A stretch of 12,918 nt of DNA, from assembly GCA_020444005.1 (NCBI GenBank), contig JAHLLU010000023.1:1-12918 (forward strand), in the 5' to 3' direction. Shown here piece after piece: positions 1 through 7,729 of this stretch (position 1 is the stretch's first letter; each line of letters begins with the position of its first letter). The notes beneath the pieces are model-generated. The model saw nothing but the letters and a program-made list of their open reading frames with translations, was not told where the DNA came from and made no database searches. The translations under genes and the position numbers were made by a program. Source of the stretch: an archaeon (lineage in GTDB: Archaea; Thermoproteota; Bathyarchaeia; TCS64).

Positions 1-452
1 AGGAATTTGTTTGTTTCTTGCTCGGTTTTCTTTAACAACTCTGGGTCTAGACGTCCATCATGTTTGTAGTCGGCTCGGTCTTTTCGGTCATCAACATTGC
101 TTCCAGTGCGTTTCATATAACCAAAGTTCTCCCATAGGAAATACTCCATCATGTGACTAGCGCTATGAAGTTTCATTATTTTGTATCTTCTATCCCAGTT
201 AAGTACGCCGTGAACGGTGTCACCTATATTGAAGTTTGGGGAGTTCTCCATGATGTGGATATGTTTCTCTTTTTCATCATATTTGGTATAGACTACTGGT
301 TCACCGTTCAATGTTCCTGAGTCACCGTGTTGTCCACCTGACTCAGCGTAGAAGGCAGTTTGATCTAATTCAACTAAATTATCATTTATACTAACTACGG
401 TTGCATCAAATTCTCGTAGATAATGATCTTCATCGTATAGTCTAATGGTCAT
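1..452 (-). CDS. alaX: Alanyl-tRNA editing protein, AlaX type (3' end missing)
   Basis: The 150 visible residues match the editing domain that AlaX proteins share with alanyl-tRNA synthetase; such proteins hydrolyse Ser or Gly wrongly attached to tRNA-Ala in the cytosol. Residues 29-47 carry the family pattern LDQTAFYAESGGQHGDSGT. H96 and H100 form the HxxxH (HSASH) half of the zinc site. The CxxxH half would lie past the window edge, so it cannot be checked. The segment GSNVDD followed by an acidic/basic helix near residues 117-150 also fits the family. The ATG at 452-450 is the first start, 40 bp after the SecY stop. A synthetase origin is unlikely because the protein begins directly at the editing domain. 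No clear GGAGG precedes the start, so it may be leaderless. Composition looks more AT-rich than in the ribosomal genes. Whether it is transcribed with secY is unknown. Confidence 0.85.
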   Translation of the reverse strand, partial: MTIRLYDEDHYLREFDATVVSINDNLVELDQTAFYAESGGQHGDSGTLNGEPVVYTKYDEKEKHIHIMENSPNFNIGDTVHGVLNWDRRYKIMKLHSASHMMEYFLWENFGYMKRTGSNVDDRKDRADYKHDGRLDPELLKKTEQETNKF

Positions 453-473
453 AGATACTGAAAATGGGTTTAT

Positions 474-483
474 GAGATAAAAT
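474..483 (-). promoter_or_regulatory. Possible TATA box for alaX
   Basis: On the minus strand this reads ATTTTATCTC, with the TTTTAT core centred about 27 bases before the alaX ATG. That is the spacing expected for a leaderless archaeal transcript, and no Shine-Dalgarno site is visible. The match is weak and lies in a 40-bp gap, so read-through from secY is equally possible. Confidence 0.3.
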
Positions 484-492
484 GGTTGGGGG

Positions 493-1902
493 TTAGCCGA
501 AAGCTCCCCTTAGGAATGGGTACAAGTCCTCTACTTGCTCCTGTACCATCGTCTGATAGTACTGGTACAATATGCTTACAGCCAATAAGGCACCCATGCC
601 TGATCCGAATACACCGAAGAACTCGCTAAGCGCAGCAAGTAATCCGATGATCATACCACCTATTACTGTGATAGTTGGGATATACCTGTTTAGTAGCTTC
701 TCTAGTGGTTTCCTGCTTCTTCTAAAGCCAGCGACCTGCATCCCTGACTGTAGTAATTGGTCTGCCATCTGGTCTGCTCCTAAGCCTCCAATCTCTAGCC
801 ATGTTATGCTGAAGAGCACACAAAAGCCTACTACGATCAATAGGTATAGTATTGCTCTGATTGGGTCAGCCATGACGCCTGATAGGCTTCCCGGGCTTGT
901 AGTATAGTAGCTTAGTCCACCAATTGCAACTGATCCTTGTGTGGTTTGATTATACATTCCAAACATGTTCAGGAAGAAGTTGCTATTGTCTGTGTTCCAA
1001 CGTGTCCAGACGAATTGTCCTATTAGTTGGAAGTTTGCGAACATTGCGTATGCTAGTATTACGGGGATGTTGCTGACGTATAGTAGTTTGATTGGCATCC
1101 TGCTTCTATAGCCTCTGTAGCTGCTGTGGCTGATTGGTATCTCTACTCTCATGCCTTCAACATAGACTACGAATGCGAATACAGCTAGAGTCATCATGAA
1201 TCCTATCATGTCTGGATAGGTTCCTCTGAACACCCAGTCGAGTGGAGGTAATCCACTAAATATTCCTTGGAAGAAGGCGATCAGTGCTCCATATGCTCTT
1301 CCGTCAGGAGAGTATGCAAATGGGCTTAGGCTCATCCACCAGATATTCTGTGTGATTCCAGCTACGATGAATAAGCTGATTCCGCTTCCTATTCCCCAGC
1401 CTTTCTGAACTAGCTCGTCAAGCATCATTAGTATGAAGCCTGCTGCTAGTAGCTGGACGAATATCAGTATTGACTGTGTTGTAGTTACTGACCCATAGAC
1501 TCCACTGATAATGTATAGTCCTGCTTGTACTACGATCATTACGAAGCTGAAGACCTTGCTCGCTGTTGTGAACAATCCTCTGTCCTCTGGGTTTGATCTA
1601 TCAAATGAAATAATATCTGAGCCAGCGAGAAGCTGTATAATCAGTCCTGCGGTTACAATTGGACCTATACCAAGTTCCATTAGAGAACCTCTGCTTGATG
1701 CGAAAATGATTCTCATCGTAGCAAAGGGGTCACCTGCCTCTGTTTGAGGAATACCGTATAATGGTATTTGGTTCATTATCAAGTAGATAATGAGTGCCGC
1801 AGCGGTCCAAAGCAGTCGTGTATTAAATGATACTTTTCTTTGAGGTGGTTTAACCTCTGGTATGAAAGGGGATATGGGTTTGAATATATCAAGGAAGCGC
1901 AA
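493..1902 (-). CDS. secY: Preprotein translocase subunit SecY
   Basis: SecY (Sec61-alpha) forms the membrane channel through which the ribosome exports and inserts proteins. The 469 residues give ten hydrophobic helices, roughly at 29-50, 78-93, 115-135, 144-162, 172-188, 232-250, 274-296, 346-368, 405-427 and 430-448. A plug-like segment with SSRGSLMELGIGP lies before and into helix 2. Cytosolic loop 6/7 carries YRSRMPIKLLYVSNIPVIL (265-283) and loop 8/9 carries GFRRSRKP (392-399); both are the loops that contact the ribosome. Length is normal for an archaeal SecY. The start is TTG at 1902-1900: an in-frame TGA lies directly upstream, and GAGGG sits seven bases before it. L15 ends 14 bp upstream. 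It closes the ribosomal operon, its usual archaeal place. Confidence 0.97.
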   Translation of the reverse strand: MRFLDIFKPISPFIPEVKPPQRKVSFNTRLLWTAAALIIYLIMNQIPLYGIPQTEAGDPFATMRIIFASSRGSLMELGIGPIVTAGLIIQLLAGSDIISFDRSNPEDRGLFTTASKVFSFVMIVVQAGLYIISGVYGSVTTTQSILIFVQLLAAGFILMMLDELVQKGWGIGSGISLFIVAGITQNIWWMSLSPFAYSPDGRAYGALIAFFQGIFSGLPPLDWVFRGTYPDMIGFMMTLAVFAFVVYVEGMRVEIPISHSSYRGYRSRMPIKLLYVSNIPVILAYAMFANFQLIGQFVWTRWNTDNSNFFLNMFGMYNQTTQGSVAIGGLSYYTTSPGSLSGVMADPIRAILYLLIVVGFCVLFSITWLEIGGLGADQMADQLLQSGMQVAGFRRSRKPLEKLLNRYIPTITVIGGMIIGLLAALSEFFGVFGSGMGALLAVSILYQYYQTMVQEQVEDLYPFLRGAFG

Positions 1903-1916
1903 TCATTGTCCCTCGG

Positions 1917-2345
1917 TTATGACTCTATGATTGTGCCGCCTGCTTCTTCAATCTTTTCACGTGCAGAGCTAGTTATTTCAGCTACTTTGATGTTAAGAGG
2001 CACATTGATCTTACCCCTGCCAAGTACCTTATCGATACCTAGTGCGGTTAGGTCAAGCTCGTTACCACCCTTAACACCATAGTCTGTTAGAACCTTCATT
2101 GCTAGATCGTTAAGCTCTCCAACGTTTATAGTCTCAGCGTCAGGCTTTTTCGCGGATGGAGGAAGGAACCCTTTGTTTCTGTATCTATTAGGAGTATACT
2201 TTACAGTCCTGATCCAGAAGTGTTTTCTTCCACCTGCTTTTCCCTTGCCACCGCGTCCACCAGATTTACGGTGTTGACCTACTTGTCCCCAACCCATGTA
2301 TCTGCTTCCACGTTGTTTACGTACTTTTCGTTCTTTATGTGGCAT
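1917..2345 (-). CDS. rpl15: Large-subunit ribosomal protein L15 (uL15)
   Basis: L15 binds 23S rRNA deep in the large subunit. The 142-residue product opens with a basic, glycine-rich tail (KSGGRGGKGKAGGRKHFW around 27-44) and ends in the compact domain with GRGKINVPLNIKV near 110-122. This is the archaeal/eukaryotic L27a-like form and is normal in length. I chose the ATG at 2345-2343 over an in-frame GTG at 2354 because homologues begin MPHKxRK and because GAGG is too close to the GTG. The gene starts two bases after the L30 stop, so translation is probably coupled. Confidence 0.95.
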   Translation of the reverse strand: MPHKERKVRKQRGSRYMGWGQVGQHRKSGGRGGKGKAGGRKHFWIRTVKYTPNRYRNKGFLPPSAKKPDAETINVGELNDLAMKVLTDYGVKGGNELDLTALGIDKVLGRGKINVPLNIKVAEITSSAREKIEEAGGTIIES

Positions 2346-2347
2346 AT

Positions 2348-2821
2348 TTAGCACATCCTCACTGCGAGTTCGTTTATCTTCTCGCCTCTATAGCCGAGTT
2401 CACCCTTGTTCCTGTATGGGCGTTTCACTGATTTCTTGAAGCCTTTCTTTGGTGGATGAAGCCTGAAGAAGGGTTTGAGTCCTTCTATCTGGTTAATGCT
2501 TACCTCACACTTGACTAGTTTCTCAGCCAAGTCATCAAAGCCCTCGAAACCAAGCTCTTTGACATATTCTTCTGTGAGTTTTACATCTCCAGGTGCTTTT
2601 CCACGCTTCTCTAGCATAGTCTTTACTGTCTCCACGCTGGGCTCTCCCCATGTGATCCAGTCTTTTGCCTTCTGAAGCATTCCCTTGTAGTCGGGTCTGT
2701 CGTCGATTATTGTAGCGTAGTTGTTACGATCTACTCTTAGCATTTTGAGGGTGTCCTCTTCACGCTTTGAGACATTTATTGTTCCTCGTATACGTATTAC
2801 GAGTAAGCTATTCTTCGACAT
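2348..2821 (-). CDS. rpl30: Large-subunit ribosomal protein L30 (uL30), archaeal long form
   Basis: This is the archaeal/eukaryotic L30/L7 type, about 157 residues against about 60 in bacteria. The N-terminal LVIRIRGTINVS and the following TLKMLRVDRNNYATIIDD form the conserved ferredoxin-like core. The C-terminal half contains LHPPKKGFKKSVKRPYRNKG near 122-141, typical of archaeal L30. A TTG at 2836 would add five residues (MGVIL), but the ATG at 2821-2819 gives the normal N terminus and has GGTGTGAT just upstream. That site overlaps the S5 stop, which lies five bases before the ATG. Confidence 0.95.
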   Translation of the reverse strand: MSKNSLLVIRIRGTINVSKREEDTLKMLRVDRNNYATIIDDRPDYKGMLQKAKDWITWGEPSVETVKTMLEKRGKAPGDVKLTEEYVKELGFEGFDDLAEKLVKCEVSINQIEGLKPFFRLHPPKKGFKKSVKRPYRNKGELGYRGEKINELAVRMC

Positions 2822-2826
2822 TAATA

Positions 2827-3459
2827 TCACACCCAATCCGACGGAGTCATTACCGCCATTGTCTCTTTTAGTGCTTCAAATGTAGCGAATGCAAAGCTGT
2901 TAGTTGTTGTCGTCTTGCCCCTTGTAGCGCTCCAACAGTCCTTGACGCCAGCTAGCTTCAACACCTGTTTAGCGGTGTCTCCGGCTACCAAGCCAAGTCC
3001 CTGTGGACCGGGTAGTAAGGTTACTATGACGCTTCCTGCTTTTCCTGTTACCTTGAAGGGTAATGTGTGTCCTTCACCACAGTCGCATTCCCAGCTTCCA
3101 CATCCTCTGCGGATGGGGTACAGGTTTAGCTTTGCGAGTCTGATGCCTTTCTCGATGGCGTTTCTTACTCGTTGTGCTTTACCGAGACCTACACCTATCA
3201 AGCCGTTCTCGTTGCCTACTGCTACGAGTGCTGTGAATCGACTGGTCTCTCCTGCGTCTGTCTGTTTCTGGACTAGGTTGATGTTGATTACATCATCCTT
3301 TAGGTCTGGCACCAAAGCGTCAATTATCTCGACTTCTTTGATCTTGTAGCCCTCTTCGAATATCTCGTATATACTAGATACCTGACCATCTAGAACCAGT
3401 TTTCCTAGCTCAGTTTTTGGTACCCAGTTATCGAGAGGGTTTTCTCGTCTTCTACTCAA
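2827..3459 (-). CDS. rps5: Small-subunit ribosomal protein S5 (uS5)
   Basis: S5 shapes the decoding region and mRNA entry channel of the small subunit. The 210 residues hold the double-stranded RNA-binding fold at about 61-120 with NLVQKQTDAGETSRFTALVA and VGNENGLIGVGLGKA. The archaeal segment RRGCGSWECDCGEGH (118-131) carries C120, C125, C127 and H131. The S5 C-terminal domain follows with FKVTGKAGSVIV and GLGLVAGDTAK. Translation starts at TTG (3459-3457), eight bases inside the L18 end, with GGAG seven bases upstream; no nearby ATG gives the conserved N terminus. The length is usual for Archaea. Confidence 0.97.
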   Translation of the reverse strand: MSRRRENPLDNWVPKTELGKLVLDGQVSSIYEIFEEGYKIKEVEIIDALVPDLKDDVININLVQKQTDAGETSRFTALVAVGNENGLIGVGLGKAQRVRNAIEKGIRLAKLNLYPIRRGCGSWECDCGEGHTLPFKVTGKAGSVIVTLLPGPQGLGLVAGDTAKQVLKLAGVKDCWSATRGKTTTTNSFAFATFEALKETMAVMTPSDWV

Positions 3460-4039
3460 CGCTATTCTCCTCTATGCGTGTTTTGACCTCATCGAAGTGG
3501 CTTGGAAGTGCCTCAGGTCTTAGTCCACGACGAAGATAGACTGAGAACCTTCTCTCGTACTCGATGGGGTCTTCTATGTTTTCAGCGTAATCTGCGATCA
3601 CTTCGCCACGCATGGCTTCCTGTGATGGCACAAAATCGCTGTCAAATGGTATGTATAGTCCGGCATCGTTTGCTCCCTGAACAACCGCGAAGATCTTGTT
3701 TCCGTTTGTAACTCTTTTGAGTCCTAGGTCAAGGTTTGCTTCTTCAATGCCTTCCGCTTGGGCTTTCTTTCCAGCTAGATACCCGATTAGGTACGCGGCT
3801 GGGATGTTCTTAGCGCTTGCTTTCCATCCATGGCTCTTGAGCTCATGACTTGAAGCATTAGCTAGAACATAGTCACCCTCTATTTCGGATTTTGTTACTT
3901 GGACAATTATTCCTTTATTGCTAATTCGTACCACGAAGCGTGGGTGCTCGGATGTAGCGAGAATTCTTCTCGCTGCGTAGTCCGTTTTTTTCTCCCTACG
4001 TCTACGATATGGTACTCGGTAGCTTGGTCCTTTAGCCAA
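3452..4039 (-). CDS. rpl18: Large-subunit ribosomal protein L18 (uL18)
   Basis: L18 binds 5S rRNA and ties it to the central protuberance. The 195-residue product shows the archaeal L18/L5e pattern: a basic start YRVPYRRRREKKTDYAARR, then HPRFVVRISNKGIIVQV (37-53), AAYLIGYLAGKKA (around 81-93) and LDLGLKRVTNGNKIFAVVQGA (103-123). The C-terminal helix with YLRRGLRPEALPSHFDEVK is also typical. Translation starts at TTG (4039-4037), eight bases inside the L19e end, with AAGGAGG seven bases upstream. No competing ATG fits. Confidence 0.96.
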   Translation of the reverse strand: MAKGPSYRVPYRRRREKKTDYAARRILATSEHPRFVVRISNKGIIVQVTKSEIEGDYVLANASSHELKSHGWKASAKNIPAAYLIGYLAGKKAQAEGIEEANLDLGLKRVTNGNKIFAVVQGANDAGLYIPFDSDFVPSQEAMRGEVIADYAENIEDPIEYERRFSVYLRRGLRPEALPSHFDEVKTRIEENSVE

Positions 4040-4490
4040 AGGTACGCCTCCTTAGATTATTATCATTGATATAACGGTCCAGCTCAGCTACGCTCCTGAA
4101 CTCTCCGCCTTTTGCTTTACGGTATAGGCTACGATATGTGCTTACATTGATTACACGTCGTTCTCTTAGGCTTACGAGGTGTTTTCTCTGTGCCCTAATC
4201 CTGCTCATCCACCGTGTCTTTTTGCTAACAACAGCGTATTTCTTACCTTTCTTGCTTCCAGGTCCGACTCGTCTACCCTTCTTCTTTTTCTCTGCCAGTA
4301 CGCGTGCGCGTCCTCGGCTTTGACTGTTTTCGGGTAGTGCCTTGATGGCTTTATCCTTAATGAGACCACGTATCTCTTCTCGGGTAATAGCCATGCTTAC
4401 CTCGTCTGCTCTTTCTGGGTCTATCCATACTCTGTTTACGCCACAGTCGAGGACTGATGCTGCTAGTTTACGTTGACTTGTTAGATTCAT
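4032..4490 (-). CDS. rpl19e: Large-subunit ribosomal protein L19e (eL19)
   Basis: L19e exists only in Archaea and eukaryotes and lies on the solvent side of the large subunit near the tunnel exit. All parts are visible in 152 residues: LTSQRKLAASVLDCGVNRVW at the N terminus, the basic linker KKKKGRRVGPGSKKGKKYA around 68-86, and the helical end with KTRWMSRIRAQRKHLVSLRE and YRSLYRKAKGGEFRSVAEL. The ATG overlaps the L32e stop in an ATGA junction, which points to coupled translation. The 3' end overlaps the L18 start. Confidence 0.97.
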   Translation of the reverse strand: MNLTSQRKLAASVLDCGVNRVWIDPERADEVSMAITREEIRGLIKDKAIKALPENSQSRGRARVLAEKKKKGRRVGPGSKKGKKYAVVSKKTRWMSRIRAQRKHLVSLRERRVINVSTYRSLYRKAKGGEFRSVAELDRYINDNNLRRRTFG

Positions 4491-4984
4491 TCTTCATCTT
4501 CCTCCATGTCTTCGTCTTCTTCTTCATCCTCGTCCTCATCGTCTAGGTCTTCGAACTCCTCTTCGTCTTCTAGATCTTCGAAGTCTCCTTCTTCTTCCTG
4601 GACACCTGGGTTAAGTATACGTATTTCCAGTTCTTCGGCTTTCGCCAATATGGCTTCTCGTTTTCTACCGCCCACAGTTCCACCTATTCTGGCTACCTGT
4701 GTCTCAGGGTCTACGTTAGCTAAGTCTGCTGTATTCCAGATCATTACTTCTTCGTATCCTGATGCGTGTAGTCCGCGAACAGCTGCTGGTCCTCTGTATC
4801 CGACTTTTACGGATTTGGGCCATCCTTGTTCCTCGGTTCGCATCTTATTGTCGATGCCTCTTGGTTTTCGCCACTGGTCTTTGATTCTTACAAATCGCCA
4901 TGACTCAAATCGTTTGAAGTGGGGACGTTTTTTGCTGATATTTTTCCTAACTTTTAGTAGTCTTTTCTTCTCTATTTTGTTCAT
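4487..4984 (-). CDS. rpl32e: Large-subunit ribosomal protein L32e (eL32) with acidic tail
   Basis: L32e is an archaeal/eukaryotic large-subunit protein. The core, residues 27-127, carries ESWRFVRIKDQWRKPRGIDN, then WPKSVKVGYRGPAAVRGLHA and GGTVGGRKREAILAKAEELE. After NPG the last 36 or so residues (130-165) are almost only Glu and Asp, an unusual acidic tail on an RNA-binding protein. The start is probably the ATG at 4984-4982, with GGAG eight bases upstream. A GTG at 4993 overlapping the L6 stop would add only MRK. The gene ends in an ATGA overlap with L19e. Confidence 0.95.
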   Translation of the reverse strand: MNKIEKKRLLKVRKNISKKRPHFKRFESWRFVRIKDQWRKPRGIDNKMRTEEQGWPKSVKVGYRGPAAVRGLHASGYEEVMIWNTADLANVDPETQVARIGGTVGGRKREAILAKAEELEIRILNPGVQEEEGDFEDLEDEEEFEDLDDEDEDEEEDEDMEEDEE

Positions 4985-4989
4985 TTTCC

Positions 4990-5523
4990 TCACTCCTTCT
5001 TGTACACATAGATACCGTCCAAGAACTTACGTAGGTCCTTGTTTCGTATATGTGTCGATTGTTGGATATTGGCTGCAGTCTGTGCGACAGCTTCGATATC
5101 GTTTCCTGTTACGATAATATCGTCTCCGTCTACTTTGACCTGCACATTGGGTTGTATCTTGGCGATTCTTGGGCTTCGTTCACCAACAAAGTTGTTGATG
5201 ACGATCCTATTTCCTTGAACATTGATTGTCATTGGGAAGTGGATGAATACTATCTTGAGTCTGTACGTGAATCCATCAGTAACACCCTTGATCATGTTCT
5301 TAACATGACTTGCGAGGGTGTTAACTAGGGATGCCTGTTTCTTTCTGGGGTTTTCGACCCAGATCCTCAAGGTATTATCCTCGTAATCAAGATTTAGCTT
5401 TGCGTGTGCAAAGTCCCTTGTTACGGTCCCATTGGTTCCTGTGACTGCAACCTTATGCCCATCTAGGGTCAGGTTTACTTCTTCAGGTACCTCAACAGTG
5501 TTCTCTACTATCTGAACAGTCAC
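4990..5523 (-). CDS. rpl6: Large-subunit ribosomal protein L6 (uL6)
   Basis: L6 sits near the factor-binding site of the large subunit. The 177 residues hold two tandem L6 folds. The first contains LDGHKVAVTGTNGTVTRDF, the second begins near residue 95 with FIHFPMTINVQGNRIVINNF. The end carries the archaeal signature TAANIQQSTHIRNKDLRKF followed by DGIYVYKKE. The start is GTG (5523-5521), with AGGTGA six bases upstream across a run of seven A. The S8 stop lies ten bases before the start, within that ribosome-binding region. Confidence 0.96.
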   Translation of the reverse strand: MTVQIVENTVEVPEEVNLTLDGHKVAVTGTNGTVTRDFAHAKLNLDYEDNTLRIWVENPRKKQASLVNTLASHVKNMIKGVTDGFTYRLKIVFIHFPMTINVQGNRIVINNFVGERSPRIAKIQPNVQVKVDGDDIIVTGNDIEAVAQTAANIQQSTHIRNKDLRKFLDGIYVYKKE

Positions 5524-5533
5524 TTTTTTTCAC

Positions 5534-5917
5534 CTAATATACGTAAGCCAGCACTACGCCGCCTACGTTCTCTTCCTTTGCTTGGACATGGTCCATTACG
5601 CCCTTTGGAGTCGAAAGAATAACCATTCCTAGGTTTCTGCTTGGTAGGAATCTTTTCTCCCATTTCTCCATCTCGGAGACTCGGGTCTTGAACCTTGGCT
5701 TTACGGCTTCGGTTTCATTGATCCTTCCGAATAGCTGAACCCTGAACTTGCCCTGCCTACCGTCGTCGATGTACTCGATCTCTCCAATGTATCCTTTGGA
5801 CTGGATGAGACGAAGTACACGACCTACTAGGCCTGACGCGGGTGTAATTATACACTCGGTTTTTCTTCTTCCTTCATGGGACATAATTGTGTTTAATGCG
5901 TTTACGAGTGGATCCAT
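5534..5917 (-). CDS. rps8: Small-subunit ribosomal protein S8 (uS8)
   Basis: S8 binds helix 21 of 16S rRNA and is an early assembly protein. The 127-residue product shows the N-terminal DPLVNALNTIMSHEGRRK, the central IQSKGYIGEIEYIDDGRQGK and the C-terminal LPSRNLGMVILSTPKGVMDH. It ends GGVVLAYVY, typical of archaeal S8. The ATG follows the S14 stop by five bases, and AGGTGAT overlaps that stop, so coupling to S14 is likely. Confidence 0.96.
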   Translation of the reverse strand: MDPLVNALNTIMSHEGRRKTECIITPASGLVGRVLRLIQSKGYIGEIEYIDDGRQGKFRVQLFGRINETEAVKPRFKTRVSEMEKWEKRFLPSRNLGMVILSTPKGVMDHVQAKEENVGGVVLAYVY

Positions 5918-5922
5918 TCATA

Positions 5923-6087
5923 TCACCTGTATTTTTTGAACCCCATCTCTTCCGCTACCTCTCGGAAACACTGACGACATAGATTGATTCCGTAGCGTCT
6001 GATTAGGCCGTCTCGTGTGCCGCATCGTACGCATCCTCGGCTTCCTTTGCCGTAGTCTCTTTCCTTTGGTTTTAGTTGGTTGCTCAT
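5923..6087 (-). CDS. rps14: Small-subunit ribosomal protein S14, zinc-binding type (uS14)
   Basis: This 54-residue gene is complete. S14 helps build the head of the small subunit. The zinc ribbon is intact: C19 and C22 in GCVRCG, and C37 and C40 in LCRQCF. Between and after them are [17 protein letters not shown] and the C-terminal MGFKKYR, which match archaeal and eukaryotic (S29-like) S14 of the same size. Its ATG abuts the L5 stop (TAAATG), so translation is probably coupled. It overlaps nothing downstream; S8 starts five bases later. Confidence 0.97.
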   Translation of the reverse strand: MSNQLKPKERDYGKGSRGCVRCGTRDGLIRRYGINLCRQCFREVAEEMGFKKYR

Positions 6088-6606
6088 TTACTCAAGCCCC
6101 ATTTTTACATCATAAGTCTCTGAGATAAACTCCCGCGCCTCTTCTGGAGTGATGCGGTGGCTTGTCCCGACTTTTGAACGTGCTCTTTTTCTTCGGCTAA
6201 CCCTGTAGCCTGCTCTTTCAAGGGCTACTGCAACATCCATACCGATGATTCCCATCTGTGGGTCGTATCGTGTACCGGGAATGTCAATGTGCTCCTTGAT
6301 ACCGAACGCAAAGTTACCGTCCTTGTCAAAGCTCCTTGGGTTCAATTCATGCCTAATGGCTGTGAAAGCTTTCTGCAGGAACTCGTCAGCTTTCTCTCCT
6401 CTGAGAGTAACTGCACAAGCCATGGGTTCTCCTTTCCGGATACCCCAAGGTCTGATTGAGTTTTTTGCTGCCCTTTGGTTTGGTGTTTGTCCTGTTACAG
6501 ATTCTAAAATCTGCATTGCGTTGCTGAGTGGCTGTCCGCTCTGCCCAACACTGATGTTGACCACGACTTTACCGATCTTGATCTTTTTCATTGGGTTTTC
6601 GGACAT
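6088..6606 (-). CDS. rpl5: Large-subunit ribosomal protein L5 (uL5)
   Basis: L5 binds 5S rRNA and contacts P-site tRNA in the central protuberance. The 172-residue product is the archaeal/L11-eukaryotic form. It shows IGKVVVNISVGQSGQPLSNA, then LESVTGQTPNQRAAKNSIRP (34-53) and IRKGEPMACAVTLRG. Further on are FAFGIKEHIDIPGTRYDPQM near 98-117 and the C-terminal basic helix RRKRARSKVG. The ATG shares one base with the S4e stop (TAATG), and GGAGG lies seven bases upstream. Confidence 0.96.
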   Translation of the reverse strand: MSENPMKKIKIGKVVVNISVGQSGQPLSNAMQILESVTGQTPNQRAAKNSIRPWGIRKGEPMACAVTLRGEKADEFLQKAFTAIRHELNPRSFDKDGNFAFGIKEHIDIPGTRYDPQMGIIGMDVAVALERAGYRVSRRKRARSKVGTSHRITPEEAREFISETYDVKMGLE

Positions 6607-7349
6607 TATGCTTCCTCCGCTTCTTCTTCAAGTTTGATTACTGGAGAGTTTGCGCCTATTACGAATAGATAGTTTGCTAGTGTTCTGATGTCGTCTCCTT
6701 CAGGTGTTCTGATAGTGGCTGTCTTCTTCCAGCCGGGTTCAGGTCCTAGGCCGATGAGTGTTCCTCTCGCGCCTTGGCTTCTTCCACCTGTGATGATTAC
6801 TTGCTGCATCTCCTTGAACTCGATGCTATCCTGTATCTCCTTCTCCGGTACCTTGATCTTTAGTACGTCGTTTACTTTGTAGTTGTCTTGTTCTGTTTTT
6901 ACTACGATGTTTGATCCATCGTGTAGGTTTAGCTGGGTTTTTCCGCCTCTCTGGCTTGTCTTGTCTGTGATTCTGTATAGTTTGAACTGTGCTTCATCAG
7001 ATGCTATTGATACTAGTTTTAGTTTTCCACCGTGGTCTGGTAGTACTCTGAAATATTCCTGTGTGTCTGGAATGTGGATTACGTCCATCAGTCCGACGGG
7101 GAATGCTTTCTTTATACGTGGTTTACCATCCACAAGCATCTTTCTGTTTGTTAGTATTGTTTTTGCTTCGCTTGCTGATTTTGCGTAGTTGAGTTCGTCT
7201 CTTAGTAGTATTGAGGTTGGGATACTGTGTTCCATGTTATGTGGTCCCGGGATAGTCCTTATTGTCCAGACTCCGCCCTTCCTGTGAATTGGCCAGTGGG
7301 GTGGGCTCTGATGGCGTTTAAGGTGTCTTGTTGGTCCTTTCTTTCCCAT
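6606..7349 (-). CDS. rps4e: Small-subunit ribosomal protein S4e (eS4)
   Basis: S4e is found in Archaea and eukaryotes and binds 16S rRNA on the small-subunit body. The 247 residues divide as in the family. The basic N terminus GPTRHLKRHQSPPHWPIHRK comes first, then an S4-type RNA-binding domain at about 43-110 with LLRDELNYAKSASEAKTIL and MLVDGKPRIKKAFPVGLMDV. The central domain follows, and near 185-203 a KOW-like segment VIITGGRSQGARGTLIG. The acidic end EEEAEEA is short. GGAGG lies seven bases before the ATG, and the L24 stop is directly upstream. Confidence 0.96.
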   Translation of the reverse strand: MGKKGPTRHLKRHQSPPHWPIHRKGGVWTIRTIPGPHNMEHSIPTSILLRDELNYAKSASEAKTILTNRKMLVDGKPRIKKAFPVGLMDVIHIPDTQEYFRVLPDHGGKLKLVSIASDEAQFKLYRITDKTSQRGGKTQLNLHDGSNIVVKTEQDNYKVNDVLKIKVPEKEIQDSIEFKEMQQVIITGGRSQGARGTLIGLGPEPGWKKTATIRTPEGDDIRTLANYLFVIGANSPVIKLEEEAEEA

Positions 7350-7351
7350 GT

Positions 7352-7729
7352 TTACTCCTCCGCGCTGAAGCTTTTACGCTCCAGTATTCTTCTTCTCCAT
7401 TGATCGTTTAGGTTAAGTCGAGTTATCATGACGTTCTCAGGTTTGATGGGTATCTGTACTGTTGAGCCGTCCATTCTTGTCCTTGTGACGCCTTCAACAT
7501 ATACTCTACAATCTTTGACATCTACTCTGAGTACTCGTCCTTCTGATAGCTTTCTGTCGCCTTTTGTGATTGAAACTGTATCATCTTGCACTACTGGCAT
7601 GCTTCGTGTTCCGTGCTCTGCTCGTAGGCTTGGTGATAGTGGCGCTGAGAGATATTTTCTCTTCAAGTGATTTGGTGCAGTGTATCTTCGTTTTCTCGCC
7701 GTTGATGGCTTTGTTACGCTTTGCTTCAT
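7352..7729 (-). CDS. rpl24: Large-subunit ribosomal protein L24 (uL24)
   Basis: L24 starts large-subunit assembly and lies at the tunnel exit. The 125-residue protein has the archaeal/eukaryotic L26 pattern: basic start KPSTARKRRYTAPNHLKRK, then the conserved LSAPLSPSLRAEHGTRSMPV (27-46) and a KOW domain at about 50-80 with TKGDRKLSEGRVLRVD. The end DQWRRRILERK is typical. Its ATG abuts the L14 stop (TAAATG). No strong ribosome-binding site is visible besides a distant GAGG in the L14 3' end, so coupled re-initiation is likely. Confidence 0.96.
   Translation of the reverse strand: MKQSVTKPSTARKRRYTAPNHLKRKYLSAPLSPSLRAEHGTRSMPVVQDDTVSITKGDRKLSEGRVLRVDVKDCRVYVEGVTRTRMDGSTVQIPIKPENVMITRLNLNDQWRRRILERKSFSAEE

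Noticed and set aside
1889..1906. Out-of-frame ATG four bases before the SecY TTG, giving a five-codon peptide
   Set aside because: GAGGG is only three bases from this ATG but seven from the TTG, and the TTG frame gives the conserved SecY N terminus. The ATG looks accidental.
4506..5117. Plus-strand frame starting with a poly-serine run opposite L32e and L6
   Set aside because: The serine run is the complement of the Asp/Glu codons of the L32e tail. The sense-strand proteins are clearly real.
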